DNA of 50,010 nt, taken from assembly GCA_001657325.1 (NCBI GenBank), contig LWRO01000045.1, positions 1 to 50,010 of the forward strand, read 5' to 3'. The position numbers and the translations under genes were made by a program. Shown here one piece after another: positions 1-8,154 of the stretch. The first letter of the stretch is position 1. Every line of letters starts with the position of its first letter. The DNA comes from Geitlerinema sp. BBD 1991-9 (GTDB lineage Bacteria; Cyanobacteriota; Cyanobacteriia; Cyanobacteriales; Geitlerinemataceae). Below the pieces are notes generated by a model. The model was given only the letters and a program-made list of their open reading frames with translations, did no database searches and was not told where the DNA came from.

Positions 1-98
1 ATCGAACGGCTTACCCGCCACTTTGCCGCCGCGATTCATCGGCGCTTCAATCGGAGATTAGAAACGCAGGATTCTCGCGGGATTGCTAAAAAGCGAGT

Positions 99-1181
99 TT
101 ATTCTTCTGAATCCGCAGAATTTTCTTCGGATTGACTGGATTCGTGATGTTTTCCGACTGAGTTCGATGAAACCATGACACCCATTGCCAATTCTTCGCG
201 AACTTTTTGTTCGATTTGTACGGCTAACTCCGAATGTTCTTCCAAATACTTCACGACGTTGTCGCGCCCTTGACCGATGTTGTCGCCGTCATAGCTATAC
301 CAGGCGCCGCGCCGCTTGATCGCCCCCGTCTCTTCCGCTAAATCTAACAAACATCCGAGTTGCGAAATACCTTGGCCGAACAAAATATCGAATTCAGCAA
401 TTCGGAATGGCGGGGCGACTTTGTTTTTTGCGACTTTGACTTTGGCCCGAATGCCATATTCTTCCGAGCCTTTTTTCAGGGTTTGGATGCGGCGAATGTC
501 GAGGCGAACGGAAGCGTAGAATTTGAGCGCGTTTCCTCCTGTCGTCGTTTCGGGGTTGCCGTAGGTCACGCCAATTTTCTGACGCAGTTGGTTGAGGAAG
601 ATGACCGTACAGCCGGATTTACCGATGTTTCCGGTGATTTTCCGCAAAGCTTGGCTCATTAAACGGGCTTGCAAGCCGACGTGTGCGTCGCCCATATCTC
701 CTTCAATTTCCGCCCGGGGAACCAAGGCTGCGACGGAGTCGATGACGACGAGATCGACAGCGACCGATCGAACGAGTTGATCGACGATCTCTAATCCCAT
801 TTCTCCTGTATCGGGCTGCGAGACGAGCAGGTTTTCGATATCTACGCCCAACGCAGCGGCGTAGGTGGGATCGAGGGCGTGTTCGGCATCGACAAAGGCA
901 GCAATGCCCCCGGCTTTCTGGGTTTCGGCGATGGCGTGCAGTGCAACGGTGGTTTTCCCAGAACTTTCAGGCCCGTAGATTTCGATCACGCGCCCTTTGG
1001 GTAAACCGCCCCCCAACGCCAAGTCGAGGGTTAGCGAACCACTGGGAATCGTTTCAACTCGCATCCGGGTCGAGTCGCCCAACCGCACGATCGCCCCTTT
1101 CCCAAAGGAACGTTCGATTTGGTTGAGAACCATATCTAGAGCTTTCTGCTTTTCGGAGTTCTGCGTGATTTGAGTCGCCAT
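99..1181 (-). CDS. recA: Recombinase RecA
   Basis: RecA is the cytoplasmic strand-exchange ATPase of homologous recombination and, where LexA is present, the co-protease of the SOS response. The 360-residue product has full family length. The Walker A loop GPESSGKT lies at about residues 70-77, the Walker B region [12 protein letters not shown] follows, and the DNA-binding loop region containing [20 protein letters not shown] is intact. The C-terminus is the usual acidic, Ser/Glu-rich tail. The ATG at 1181 is preceded by GAGG six bases upstream. The gene stands alone on the minus strand. The upstream DNA holds TAGAAT words (about 1254-1265 on the minus strand) that could be a -10 box, but I do not see a convincing cyanobacterial LexA box. 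Identification is near certain. Confidence 0.98.
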   Translation of the reverse strand: MATQITQNSEKQKALDMVLNQIERSFGKGAIVRLGDSTRMRVETIPSGSLTLDLALGGGLPKGRVIEIYGPESSGKTTVALHAIAETQKAGGIAAFVDAEHALDPTYAAALGVDIENLLVSQPDTGEMGLEIVDQLVRSVAVDLVVIDSVAALVPRAEIEGDMGDAHVGLQARLMSQALRKITGNIGKSGCTVIFLNQLRQKIGVTYGNPETTTGGNALKFYASVRLDIRRIQTLKKGSEEYGIRAKVKVAKNKVAPPFRIAEFDILFGQGISQLGCLLDLAEETGAIKRRGAWYSYDGDNIGQGRDNVVKYLEEHSELAVQIEQKVREELAMGVMVSSNSVGKHHESSQSEENSADSEE

Positions 1182-1454
1182 GCTTGCCTCGATCGAGTTG
1201 CGTTTACAGGTTGTGTTTGAAGATGGTGCGAGTGTGGGATGTTGCAGCAGATATTCTATTCTAGTACAAAATTCCAGAAGGCCACTCGGGAAAACCCCAA
1301 CGGCTAGAATCCTTGCTTTACGGGAGTTACGCAGTTTGAGAGAAAGTCAGCTAGGGAGCTGACTCGTCGGAACAGACCGTGACGCGAATGACGCGAAGTT
1401 TGGACTCGTCCCCACGGCATAACGCCTCGGCCGGGTTGCCTCTCAATGATGCAT

Positions 1455-1521
1455 CCCTCTCCCAAGATTGGAAGAGGGACTTTAATCGGTTCTCCCCTTC
1501 TCCCAATATTGGGAGAAGGGG
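1455..1521. repeat. Paired palindromic intergenic repeat
   Basis: Two adjacent hairpin-forming palindromes. The first (1455-1478) pairs CCCTCT-CCCAA with TTGG-AGAGGG. The second (1494-1521) is a perfect 28-base palindrome whose left half is CCCCTTCTCCCAAT. A GTTGGGGGATGAGGG tail follows. The same style of CCCTCTCCC/GGGAGAGGG repeat is widespread in bacterial intergenic DNA. It could also act as a transcription barrier between recA and the downstream gene. Confidence 0.7.
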
Positions 1522-1685
1522 TTGGGGGATGAGGGCATGGGAATCGGGTAGATTGCAAAAGTGAGATGCTCCCCCTAGGTCTTCTGAGTCTGGAAGAGGG
1601 AGTTGATGTAATCAATCTGTGTCTTTTGAAGGATTCATACCTCTGTTTTTTTCCCTCTCTTCCTCCACTGCGTAACGCCTAATTT

Positions 1686-1732
1686 ATTTTGTGTGTTTTT
1701 ACGAAAAGCATCATCCTAAAAACACACAAAAT
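1686..1732. repeat. Perfect 16-bp AT-rich inverted repeat
   Basis: Arms ATTTTGTGTGTTTTTA (1686-1701) and its exact reverse complement (1717-1732) are separated by 15 bases. The arms are almost free of G/C apart from alternating GTGTG/CACAC, so this looks more like a protein-binding dyad or element terminus than a terminator. It lies about 155 bases upstream of the lamin-tail protein start. Confidence 0.65.
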
Positions 1733-1886
1733 TTCCATGATTTTACGGATTGAAAACTAGCGCGATCGATCTAAGGTAAGCCGTAAGCGATCGCTTTTAG
1801 ATTTTTGTACAGTATAACATGACGCTTCTAGGTCGATGTGCTGTTGCGATCGTCCTCTGCAAATACCATCAGGACAATGCTCTACC

Positions 1887-4733
1887 ATGCCCGAAATATT
1901 CTTCTCAGAATATATTGAAGGAAGTAGCTACAACAAAGCCCTCGAACTCTACAATCCAAATAGTATTGCCGTCGATCTAAATGCCAACAACTATAGTTTA
2001 GAACTCTATGCCAATGGTGCTTCAATACCGACTCAAACGTTAAACCTAATTGGATCGATCGATCCGGAAGGTACAATCGTTTTAACCAACGGAAAAGCGG
2101 ATTCAAGCTTGTTGGCTTTCGCAGATATAACTCATGATTTTGTCATAAATTTTAACGGTAACGATACCCTACTTCTCAAAAAAAATGGATCGATCGTCGA
2201 TAGTTTTGGCAGAATTGGAGAAGATCCGGGGAACGCCTGGGGAAGTGGAAATACAGCGACTCAAGATAGAACGCTACGCCGAACACCGGGAATTTTTCAG
2301 GGTGATAGCAATGCTAACGATATCTTCGATCCAGCATTAGAATGGGTTGGATTTCCTCAAAATACCTTCAACGGACTCGGATCTCACACGGCTACAATTC
2401 CCGAAACACCGCCGAGTGTTATCTCGACTACCCCAGTCGATAGTGCGACAAAAATCTCGATCGATTCCGATCTCACCGTTCGCTTCAACGAAGCGGTTAC
2501 GGTGTCGGGAAATTGGTTTAGTATCGTGGGTGACAGTAGCGGAGTTCACACCGCCACAGCCAGCGGAAGTGGTGCAGAATATATTCTCGATCCGGATAAT
2601 AGTTTCCATTCTGGTGAAACAGTTACCATCACGGTGTTTGCTGCCAATGTTTCTGATATCGATACAGACGATCCACCAGATTCTCCCACATCAGACTATA
2701 GCTTCAGCTTTCAAATTACCACCATTGGAGCGGTTGCTTTGAACGAAATTTGTGCCGATCCACCAGACGATACAAATGGCGATGGAACGCCAGATTCTAA
2801 ACAAGACGAATTCGTCGAAATTGTCAATAATACTGGTACATCGATCGATCTTTCGGGATTGACGCTATCTGACGCACTACAAATCCGCCATGTCTTTCCA
2901 CCTGGAACGATGGTTGAGAACGGACAAGCCATTGTTGTATTTAGTGGGGGAACACCAACGGGAAGTTTCGGCGGATCGATCGTGCAAACGGCGAGTACTG
3001 GCGAACTGAGTTTAAATAACACTGGCGACACGGTGACGCTTGAGGACGGAACGACCGTTATCGCCACTTACACTTACGGAAACGAAGCAGATAAAAATCA
3101 GTCGCTTACGCGATTTCCCGATTTGGCTGGGGGGTTTGTCAAACACGGTACGACGGGATCTTTAAGCTGCTCCCCCGGAATGCAAACGAACGGCTTACCA
3201 TTTCCCATCGATACAACACCTCCTCAAATTGTCAGTACGACACCATCGGATAATGCAGAAAATGTCGCAAAAAATGCTGATTTAAAGATTCAGTTTGATG
3301 AATCTATTTTAAAGGGAACGGGATCGATCGAGATTCATCGCAGTTCAGATGATGCGATCGTGGAATCGATCGATCTCTCCTCCTCGCAAGTGACTGTTAG
3401 CGGTTCGATCGTTACTGTCGATCTCACCACACCATTCGCATTTTCAACTCATTACTCCGTTCGCATTGACAGCACAGCTTTTCAAGATTCATCGGGAAAT
3501 CAATTTTCGGGAATTGACAATGCGACAACGTGGAATTTTACGACGCAATCGCCACCGGATTTTACTTCACCTTCTCTTATCAGCGTGACTCCGAAAGATA
3601 ATGCAAAAGATGTCATATCGGATACCCACTTGAAATTGGAATTTAACGAACCTGTTCGTGCTAACAATGGCAATCTGATAATCTACAACTGCGAAACAGA
3701 GAAAGTTTTGGTAACGATCGATCTTGCATCGTCATCTGTCACTGTAGACGATCGAACAGTTCTTATCGATCTCGATCGATCCTTAGCTTCAGCCACCGAT
3801 TACTTTATCGAAATCGATAATACCGCCATTGTCGATCTCGCCGGAAACCCATTTTCAGGAATCTCTGACACCACCACTTGGAACTTTTCGACGATCGATC
3901 GGCTATCCGAACATTCTTTGGAAACTGAATTACCAAAACTCGACTCGATCTCGACGCCATCCACTGAACTCAAAAGTTCTACCGCTGAAGAAAGGCGAGG
4001 TACATTTCAGAGTGACAATACCGATTTCATCTCTTGTCCACCTCGATCGATCGATCGTGTTTCCTCGCAAATTGTCGGAAGTTTTCGTGGTGATTTTCTG
4101 TTCGGCGATAACGATACCAACGAAATTCTAGGAGAAGATGGCGACGATACCCTGGTGGGTTGGAATGAAGGTGACGCACTCAAAGGTGGAGACGGCGACG
4201 ATCTCATTTTTGGAAATCGCAATGTAGACGTTCTCGAAGGGGGAAATGGCAACGATCTCGTATTTGCGGGACAACATGGAGATGTCGTCATTGGAGAAGA
4301 GGGAGACGATACGATAGCGGGAAATTTAGGTTCAGACTGCTTGTTTGGAGATCGGGGAAACGACGTGATTTTCGGTAATACGGAAGTCGATCGACTTTCA
4401 GGCGGAGATGGTGACGATACCCTTTTGGGTGGACGAGATAATGACGAATTATCTGGTGGTGACGGCGACGATGTGCTTTCAGGAGATCTTGGAGACGATA
4501 CGTTGATGGGAGGAGCGGGTGTCGATCGATTCCTTCTCGGAGTTGGAAAAACGGCGATTTTGGATTTTACTGACGGGATCGATCGACTCGTTCTTTTGAA
4601 CGGTTTGACCGTGTCTCAGTTAACAGTCTCTCAAGAAGAAACAGTTACTAAAATTCAGTTAAATGACACCGTTTTGGCGGAATTATACGGTGTAAGTTCG
4701 AGTTCGATCGATGTAACAGATTTTGAATTCTAA
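1887..4733 (+). CDS. Lamin-tail / Ig-like / RTX calcium-binding secreted protein
   Basis: A 948-residue modular protein. I prefer the ATG at 1887 over an in-frame upstream start because the lamin-tail domain begins at once (PEIFFSEYIEGSSYNKALE) and an AGGAC precedes it. Order (numbering from this start): lamin-tail domain about 1-165; SbsA-type Ig-like domain about 170-275; second lamin-tail-like domain about 280-430 (NEICADPP...DEFVEIVNNT); two more Ig-like domains about 445-670, each opening with a STTPSDNA or SVTPKDNA motif; then a C-terminal block of GGxGxDxL/GDxGDD nonapeptides about 730-890 that should bind calcium. No Sec signal peptide is visible, which with C-terminal RTX repeats suggests type I secretion, although no secretion genes lie nearby. 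No nuclease or other catalytic domain is seen. Function is probably extracellular adhesion or matrix; this is inference. Confidence 0.85.
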   Translation: MPEIFFSEYIEGSSYNKALELYNPNSIAVDLNANNYSLELYANGASIPTQTLNLIGSIDPEGTIVLTNGKADSSLLAFADITHDFVINFNGNDTLLLKKNGSIVDSFGRIGEDPGNAWGSGNTATQDRTLRRTPGIFQGDSNANDIFDPALEWVGFPQNTFNGLGSHTATIPETPPSVISTTPVDSATKISIDSDLTVRFNEAVTVSGNWFSIVGDSSGVHTATASGSGAEYILDPDNSFHSGETVTITVFAANVSDIDTDDPPDSPTSDYSFSFQITTIGAVALNEICADPPDDTNGDGTPDSKQDEFVEIVNNTGTSIDLSGLTLSDALQIRHVFPPGTMVENGQAIVVFSGGTPTGSFGGSIVQTASTGELSLNNTGDTVTLEDGTTVIATYTYGNEADKNQSLTRFPDLAGGFVKHGTTGSLSCSPGMQTNGLPFPIDTTPPQIVSTTPSDNAENVAKNADLKIQFDESILKGTGSIEIHRSSDDAIVESIDLSSSQVTVSGSIVTVDLTTPFAFSTHYSVRIDSTAFQDSSGNQFSGIDNATTWNFTTQSPPDFTSPSLISVTPKDNAKDVISDTHLKLEFNEPVRANNGNLIIYNCETEKVLVTIDLASSSVTVDDRTVLIDLDRSLASATDYFIEIDNTAIVDLAGNPFSGISDTTTWNFSTIDRLSEHSLETELPKLDSISTPSTELKSSTAEERRGTFQSDNTDFISCPPRSIDRVSSQIVGSFRGDFLFGDNDTNEILGEDGDDTLVGWNEGDALKGGDGDDLIFGNRNVDVLEGGNGNDLVFAGQHGDVVIGEEGDDTIAGNLGSDCLFGDRGNDVIFGNTEVDRLSGGDGDDTLLGGRDNDELSGGDGDDVLSGDLGDDTLMGGAGVDRFLLGVGKTAILDFTDGIDRLVLLNGLTVSQLTVSQEETVTKIQLNDTVLAELYGVSSSSIDVTDFEF

Positions 4734-4789
4734 ATTTCTCGATTGATTTCGTTTCTCGACTGCATCTCAAGAATGTAAACATAGTTGTC

Positions 4790-4867
4790 GATGTGTGACG
4801 CGGGAATCTAATTCGTCTTGACTTCAGTCGGATTTTGTAGCCCACTAACGCACCAAGCACTTTTGTC
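4790..4867. repeat. Dispersed foldback repeat, copy 1
   Basis: The block starts ATGTGTGACGCG and ends AACGCACCAAGCACTTTTGT. It shares both ends with the block at 33549-33625 (GTGTGTGACGCG ... ACGCACCAAGCACTTTTTGT), while the middles differ. The ends are roughly complementary, so the unit can fold back. It lies just downstream of the lamin-tail gene and may also end its transcript. Confidence 0.55.
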
Positions 4868-4971
4868 CCGACGCTCTAGATACTGATGCGGCTTTCCATA
4901 CGAGCTTTCAAAACGGCTGAAATGCTTTACATACAATGATTTTAGCCGATCGAATAGATCGATCGAGTGTA

Positions 4972-5000
4972 TTGACTTTTTATTCAATTTCGTGCATACT
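4972..5000 (+). promoter_or_regulatory. Sigma-70-type promoter for the DUF2949 gene
   Basis: TTGACT (4972-4977) and CATACT (4995-5000) are spaced by 17 bases. The predicted start is near 5007, leaving a leader of about 120 bases. That leader holds an AACCC/GGGTT stem-loop near 5032-5049. The box closely resembles the promoter at 16970-16998, including the ATACTCAA that follows the -10. Confidence 0.6.
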
Positions 5001-5129
5001 CAAACTTGTGTCAACGAGATCGCACCTGTCAAACCCCTGTCACAGGGTTGTCACAATTCCCCAGTACGCTGGGTTCAAACGGCGATCGAAAATTGCCAAG
5101 ATTGCTAACCTCAAGTGTCCGTGAATGCG

Positions 5130-5315
5130 ATGAAACCCAACCAGATCGACCAACTGCTTCAATTTCTTCGGGAAGAGTTGAACCTCCCCGAAGACTCGAT
5201 CGATCTCGCAACCCGTCAATCTGAAGCAACCCACCAGTTACCGGTTGTCCTGTGGCAATACGGTTTGGTGGATTTGCAGCAGTTGGCTCGGATTTGGGAC
5301 TGGGAGATGAGATGA
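5130..5315 (+). CDS. DUF2949 family protein
   Basis: A 61-residue soluble protein of the small cyanobacterial DUF2949 family. The pattern fits: an amphipathic start (QIDQLLQFLREELNLPEDSIDLA), a linker, then LPVVLWQYGLVDLQQLARIWDW. I chose the ATG at 5130 over an in-frame GTG at 5115, because MKPNQIDQLLQFL matches how the family begins. The molecular function is unknown. The stop codon lies inside the left arm of a hairpin shared with the convergent peptidase gene downstream. Confidence 0.8.
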   Translation: MKPNQIDQLLQFLREELNLPEDSIDLATRQSEATHQLPVVLWQYGLVDLQQLARIWDWEMR

Positions 5316-5364
5316 GGAGATGATGTGAAATTACCTCATCTCCTCAGCTCCTCACCTCCCCATC
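5301..5364. terminator. Polypurine/polypyrimidine hairpin between convergent genes
   Basis: TGAGGAGATGA (5313-5323) pairs perfectly with TCATCTCCTCA (5336-5346), flanked by further purine-rich and pyrimidine-rich sequence. It sits between the convergent DUF2949 and M61 genes and overlaps the former's stop codon, so it probably terminates both. It is one of five related intergenic blocks in the window. It has no clear U-tract. Confidence 0.6.
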
Positions 5365-7153
5365 ATTCTTTCAGCTCGATTCCCAACCAAGCTTGGAAGT
5401 TTTGTGCTTGTGCGGGGGTAGGGTTCTGAACGGTAACGACGCGATAGGTTTTCGGACGGGGTTCGGCTAGGGTGACAGAGACCGTTTTCAGTTCGTCTTG
5501 ATGAAAGACGCTGACGGCAATGGTATCGCCGGGTTGGTAGTCTTTGAGTCGCTCGTCGAGTTGGTCAGCACCGACGCGGAAACCGTCGATGGCGAGCATT
5601 TCGTCACCCGAATTGAGTCCGGTTTTCTGGGCGGGCGAGTCGGTTTCAACAAACTGAACGATCGTCGTTCTGTTGCTGTTGCCATTGCCAACCCGCACCC
5701 CGAAAAAGGGTGGCTGTTTGGACGTATCGGACTTGAGTTGTAAACCAAACGGTTCGAGATACTCCGCTAACGGAAGTTCTTCAGTTCCATTAATATATCG
5801 ATCGAAAAAGTCGTCTAGATTCGCTCCAGATGCCCATTCAAAGGCCTCTTGAAGTTGTTTGGGCGTGTAGCCGATTTCGCGTTTTCCAAACTTCTGCCAC
5901 ATATAGCGCATCACATCGTCGATCGAGCGTTTGTTATTGCTCTGCTGACGAATCGTTAAATCCAACATCAGCGAGACCAATTCCCCTTTCAGGTAATAAG
6001 ACATTTGTGAATTGTCGCTGTTGGCATCGCGGCGATAAAGCTTAATCCAAGCATCCCAGCTCGATTCAGAGAGCGGCTGTACGAAACGTCCGGGGGTTGC
6101 CAAAAAGCGAGAAATTTCTTTCGCGAGAATCTTCGAGAACGCTTTAAAGTCGTAGACTTTCGCCCACAACGGAATCAGCATATCGTAGTAGCTCGTGACC
6201 CCTTCACAGAACCAAAGAGACGGCGTGTAATTTTCTGCGTCGTAGTCGAAGCATTCCAAGGCTTTCGGGCGAATGCGTTTGACATTCCACAAGTGAAAGA
6301 ACTCGTGAGCGGCGAGTTGCATAAATCGATCGTACTTTTCAGGATTTTGAAATCCCAAACGAGGATAGTTGAGCGAACAACTCTCCTTGTGTTCTAACCC
6401 ACCGTAGCCACTGGCGGATAAATGCAGGAGAAACAAATATCGATCGAACGGTAAGCCGTCAAATAAATTGGCTTCCACCTGAACGATTTTGTCGAGATCC
6501 GCCACAATTCGATCGAGATCGGCATTACCTCGCCCCCAAACGACGAGTTCGTGGGGTTTCCCTAAAACTTCAAATTCGCGGCGTTCTTGAAGACCGACTT
6601 CAAACGGACTATCGACGAGCGTATCGAAGTCTGCCGCACAGAAAGTATTGGAGCGTTCGAGAATAGGAGGAAGGGTCGTCGCAATTTGCCAATTGGGGTG
6701 AGGACAGTCGATTTCCACCTCGATCGATCGATCCTCAAAACCTGGAATGTAGAAAAACGTCGCCGCACCGTTAAAGTAACCGTGAGTGCTATCGAGGTGA
6801 TTGGTTCGAACCGTTAGTTCGTTGGCAAATAGGCGATAGGACACGACGATTGCATTTGCCCCATCTGTATCGATTTGCCAGTGATGTTTCGAGACCTTGT
6901 GCCAGACGAGCGGTTTTCCCTCAGATGTCGTGGCTGTGAAGTCCTGTAGGTGTTTCGCGTATTCCCGCACCAAGTACGATCCCGGTGTCCACACGGGAAA
7001 CTTCAAATCCAACAGTGCGCCGTGCCATCGATCGACCAACAATCGAACCTCAAATAAATGAGATTCCGGGTTGGGCATGGCCACGTGGTAGCGGAGAGTG
7101 ACGTTCGGAGTGGTTTCGGTCGTTTCCGGTCGAATTTGGGTTGCTTCAGTCAC
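5363..7153 (-). CDS. M61 family metallopeptidase with PDZ domain
   Basis: A zinc peptidase of the M61 (glycyl aminopeptidase) family, about 596 residues from the GTG at 7153. The frame opens further to a GTG at 7201, but those residues (VCWCVAGKPDK) look unlike the family. The N-terminal beta domain begins near TLRYHVAMPNPESHLFEV. The zinc site is HEFFH (H283, E284, H287), followed by WNVKRIRP and the third ligand E317 in CEGVTSYYD. A PDZ domain lies near residues 490-580 (GVRVGNG...AQKTGLNSGDEMLAIDG). No signal peptide or membrane segment is seen, so it is probably cytoplasmic. The natural substrate is not known. It converges on the DUF2949 gene. Confidence 0.92.
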   Translation of the reverse strand: MTEATQIRPETTETTPNVTLRYHVAMPNPESHLFEVRLLVDRWHGALLDLKFPVWTPGSYLVREYAKHLQDFTATTSEGKPLVWHKVSKHHWQIDTDGANAIVVSYRLFANELTVRTNHLDSTHGYFNGAATFFYIPGFEDRSIEVEIDCPHPNWQIATTLPPILERSNTFCAADFDTLVDSPFEVGLQERREFEVLGKPHELVVWGRGNADLDRIVADLDKIVQVEANLFDGLPFDRYLFLLHLSASGYGGLEHKESCSLNYPRLGFQNPEKYDRFMQLAAHEFFHLWNVKRIRPKALECFDYDAENYTPSLWFCEGVTSYYDMLIPLWAKVYDFKAFSKILAKEISRFLATPGRFVQPLSESSWDAWIKLYRRDANSDNSQMSYYLKGELVSLMLDLTIRQQSNNKRSIDDVMRYMWQKFGKREIGYTPKQLQEAFEWASGANLDDFFDRYINGTEELPLAEYLEPFGLQLKSDTSKQPPFFGVRVGNGNSNRTTIVQFVETDSPAQKTGLNSGDEMLAIDGFRVGADQLDERLKDYQPGDTIAVSVFHQDELKTVSVTLAEPRPKTYRVVTVQNPTPAQAQNFQAWLGIELKE

Positions 7154-7309
7154 GATCGATCGAGGCTTATCGGGTTTACCGGCAACGCACCAGCAAACCA
7201 CTGTTCGCCCGCACGTTGCCTTCCTACTACCTTAGATCGATTTTCCCCAAACCACCGAAAACCCCTGCCTCTTGCCGGTTACCTCTTCACGCTTCACGCT
7301 TCACCGTAA

Positions 7310-7996
7310 TTACCCCATATGTCCCGCTAAATGTGCGAGTTGCTTGAGATTGACCAAATACATGGCGCGATTGGCTTCGTCGATTTTGACCCAACCCTTG
7401 CTAACGAGCTTCGATAAAATTTTCTGGCCTTCGTCAGCCGTAATGTCTGACACGTCCGCTAAATCTTTGACATCGATATTGTAAATTTGCGTGCCTTTTT
7501 CCATCGGTTCGCCGTAGCTTTCCGCCAAAGACACCAGCGTTTGCGCTAACTTAATTGCTGGGGGACGGTTCCGCATTTGAAAACGTTGGTTCGTTTGACG
7601 CAGGCGGCGCACCATTAATTGAAGCATCCGATGGTGAAGTTGAGCGTCTTTAAACAGCGTTTGGATAAAACGTTGAGCCGAGACGCTCAGGAGTTTCACT
7701 TCCGATAGGGCGATAGCATCACTCGATCGAGGAGACTCGTCCAAAATTGCCATTTCACCAAAAAAATCCCCCTGTCCGAGGATGGCAAGGGTAATTGCGT
7801 CGTCACCCGCAAGGCGGCGGACTTTCACCCAACCCGACATGACAAAGTAGACGGCATTCCCCCAGGCATCTTCCATCAGCACTGCGCGACCGGGGGGATA
7901 TTCGTGTTCGTCGGCGACCGACAGCAGCCAATCGATCGTTTCAGGATTTGCTGCGTTGAACAAGGGAAATAGCTCGCTAAAGGCTTCGCTTTGCAT
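7310..7996 (-). CDS. Crp/Fnr-type transcriptional regulator
   Basis: A 228-residue protein with an N-terminal cyclic-nucleotide-binding-like beta-roll (about 20-120) and a C-terminal winged-helix region (about 150-220). The phosphate-cassette-like stretch FGEMAILDESPRSSDA keeps the FGE and PRSS positions used for cyclic nucleotide binding in true CRPs, so binding cAMP is possible. The recognition helix (SDITADEGQKILSKL) lacks the SRETVGR pattern of CRP, so it is unlikely to read TGTGA-N6-TCACA. I chose the ATG at 7996; the frame opens at a TTG seven codons earlier, and neither has a strong ribosome site. It is transcribed in the same direction as the Calx-beta gene upstream, across about 160 bases that hold a copy of the polypurine repeat. 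Confidence 0.85.
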   Translation of the reverse strand: MQSEAFSELFPLFNAANPETIDWLLSVADEHEYPPGRAVLMEDAWGNAVYFVMSGWVKVRRLAGDDAITLAILGQGDFFGEMAILDESPRSSDAIALSEVKLLSVSAQRFIQTLFKDAQLHHRMLQLMVRRLRQTNQRFQMRNRPPAIKLAQTLVSLAESYGEPMEKGTQIYNIDVKDLADVSDITADEGQKILSKLVSKGWVKIDEANRAMYLVNLKQLAHLAGHMG

Positions 7997-8117
7997 GAAC
8001 TCGATCGAAATAGTCAATTAGGAGGTTTTTGCCACAATGGGACTCGACGTTTGCATCTAGACCATCGCGAGATTTGAACCTCTACTCGATGATAATGCGA
8101 AAGGACTCTTTCCCGCT

Positions 8118-8150
8118 TAGGGAGATGAGGAGGTGAGGTGATATCATCCG
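8118..8150. repeat. Polypurine repeat, partial copy
   Basis: GGGAGATGAGGAGGTGAGG followed by a TGATATCA palindrome, just downstream of the Calx-beta gene. Only the purine arm of the family of intergenic hairpins is present here. Confidence 0.45.
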
Positions 8151-8154
8151 GTCT

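Larger units (their letters stand above)
1182..1886. other. Gene-free stretch between recA and the lamin-tail gene
   Basis: About 700 bases without a credible gene. Reading frames of 60-100 codons here have no recognisable protein character and run through palindromic repeats. It holds two stacked palindromes near 1455-1521, a long AT-rich inverted repeat at 1686-1732, a perfect HIP1 octamer GCGATCGC at 1787-1794 inside a 12-base palindrome, and a TATAAC box near 1812-1817 that may be the -10 of the downstream plus-strand gene. Confidence 0.6.

Noticed and set aside
1-39. Minus-strand ATG at 39 reading MNRGGKVAGKPFD to the window edge
   Set aside because: Thirteen codons without a convincing ribosome site; a plus-strand frame is also open here. 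Too little to call.
1240-1270. LexA (SOS) box upstream of recA
   Set aside because: AGTAC is present near 1262 but the second half-site of the cyanobacterial consensus is missing.
1304-1615. Minus-strand frame of 103 codons between recA and the lamin-tail gene
   Set aside because: It runs through the palindromic CCCTCTCCC repeats and has no protein-like composition.
8075-8105. GAGATTTGAACCTCT resembling a tRNA T-arm on the minus strand
   Set aside because: No acceptor, D or anticodon stems can be built around it.
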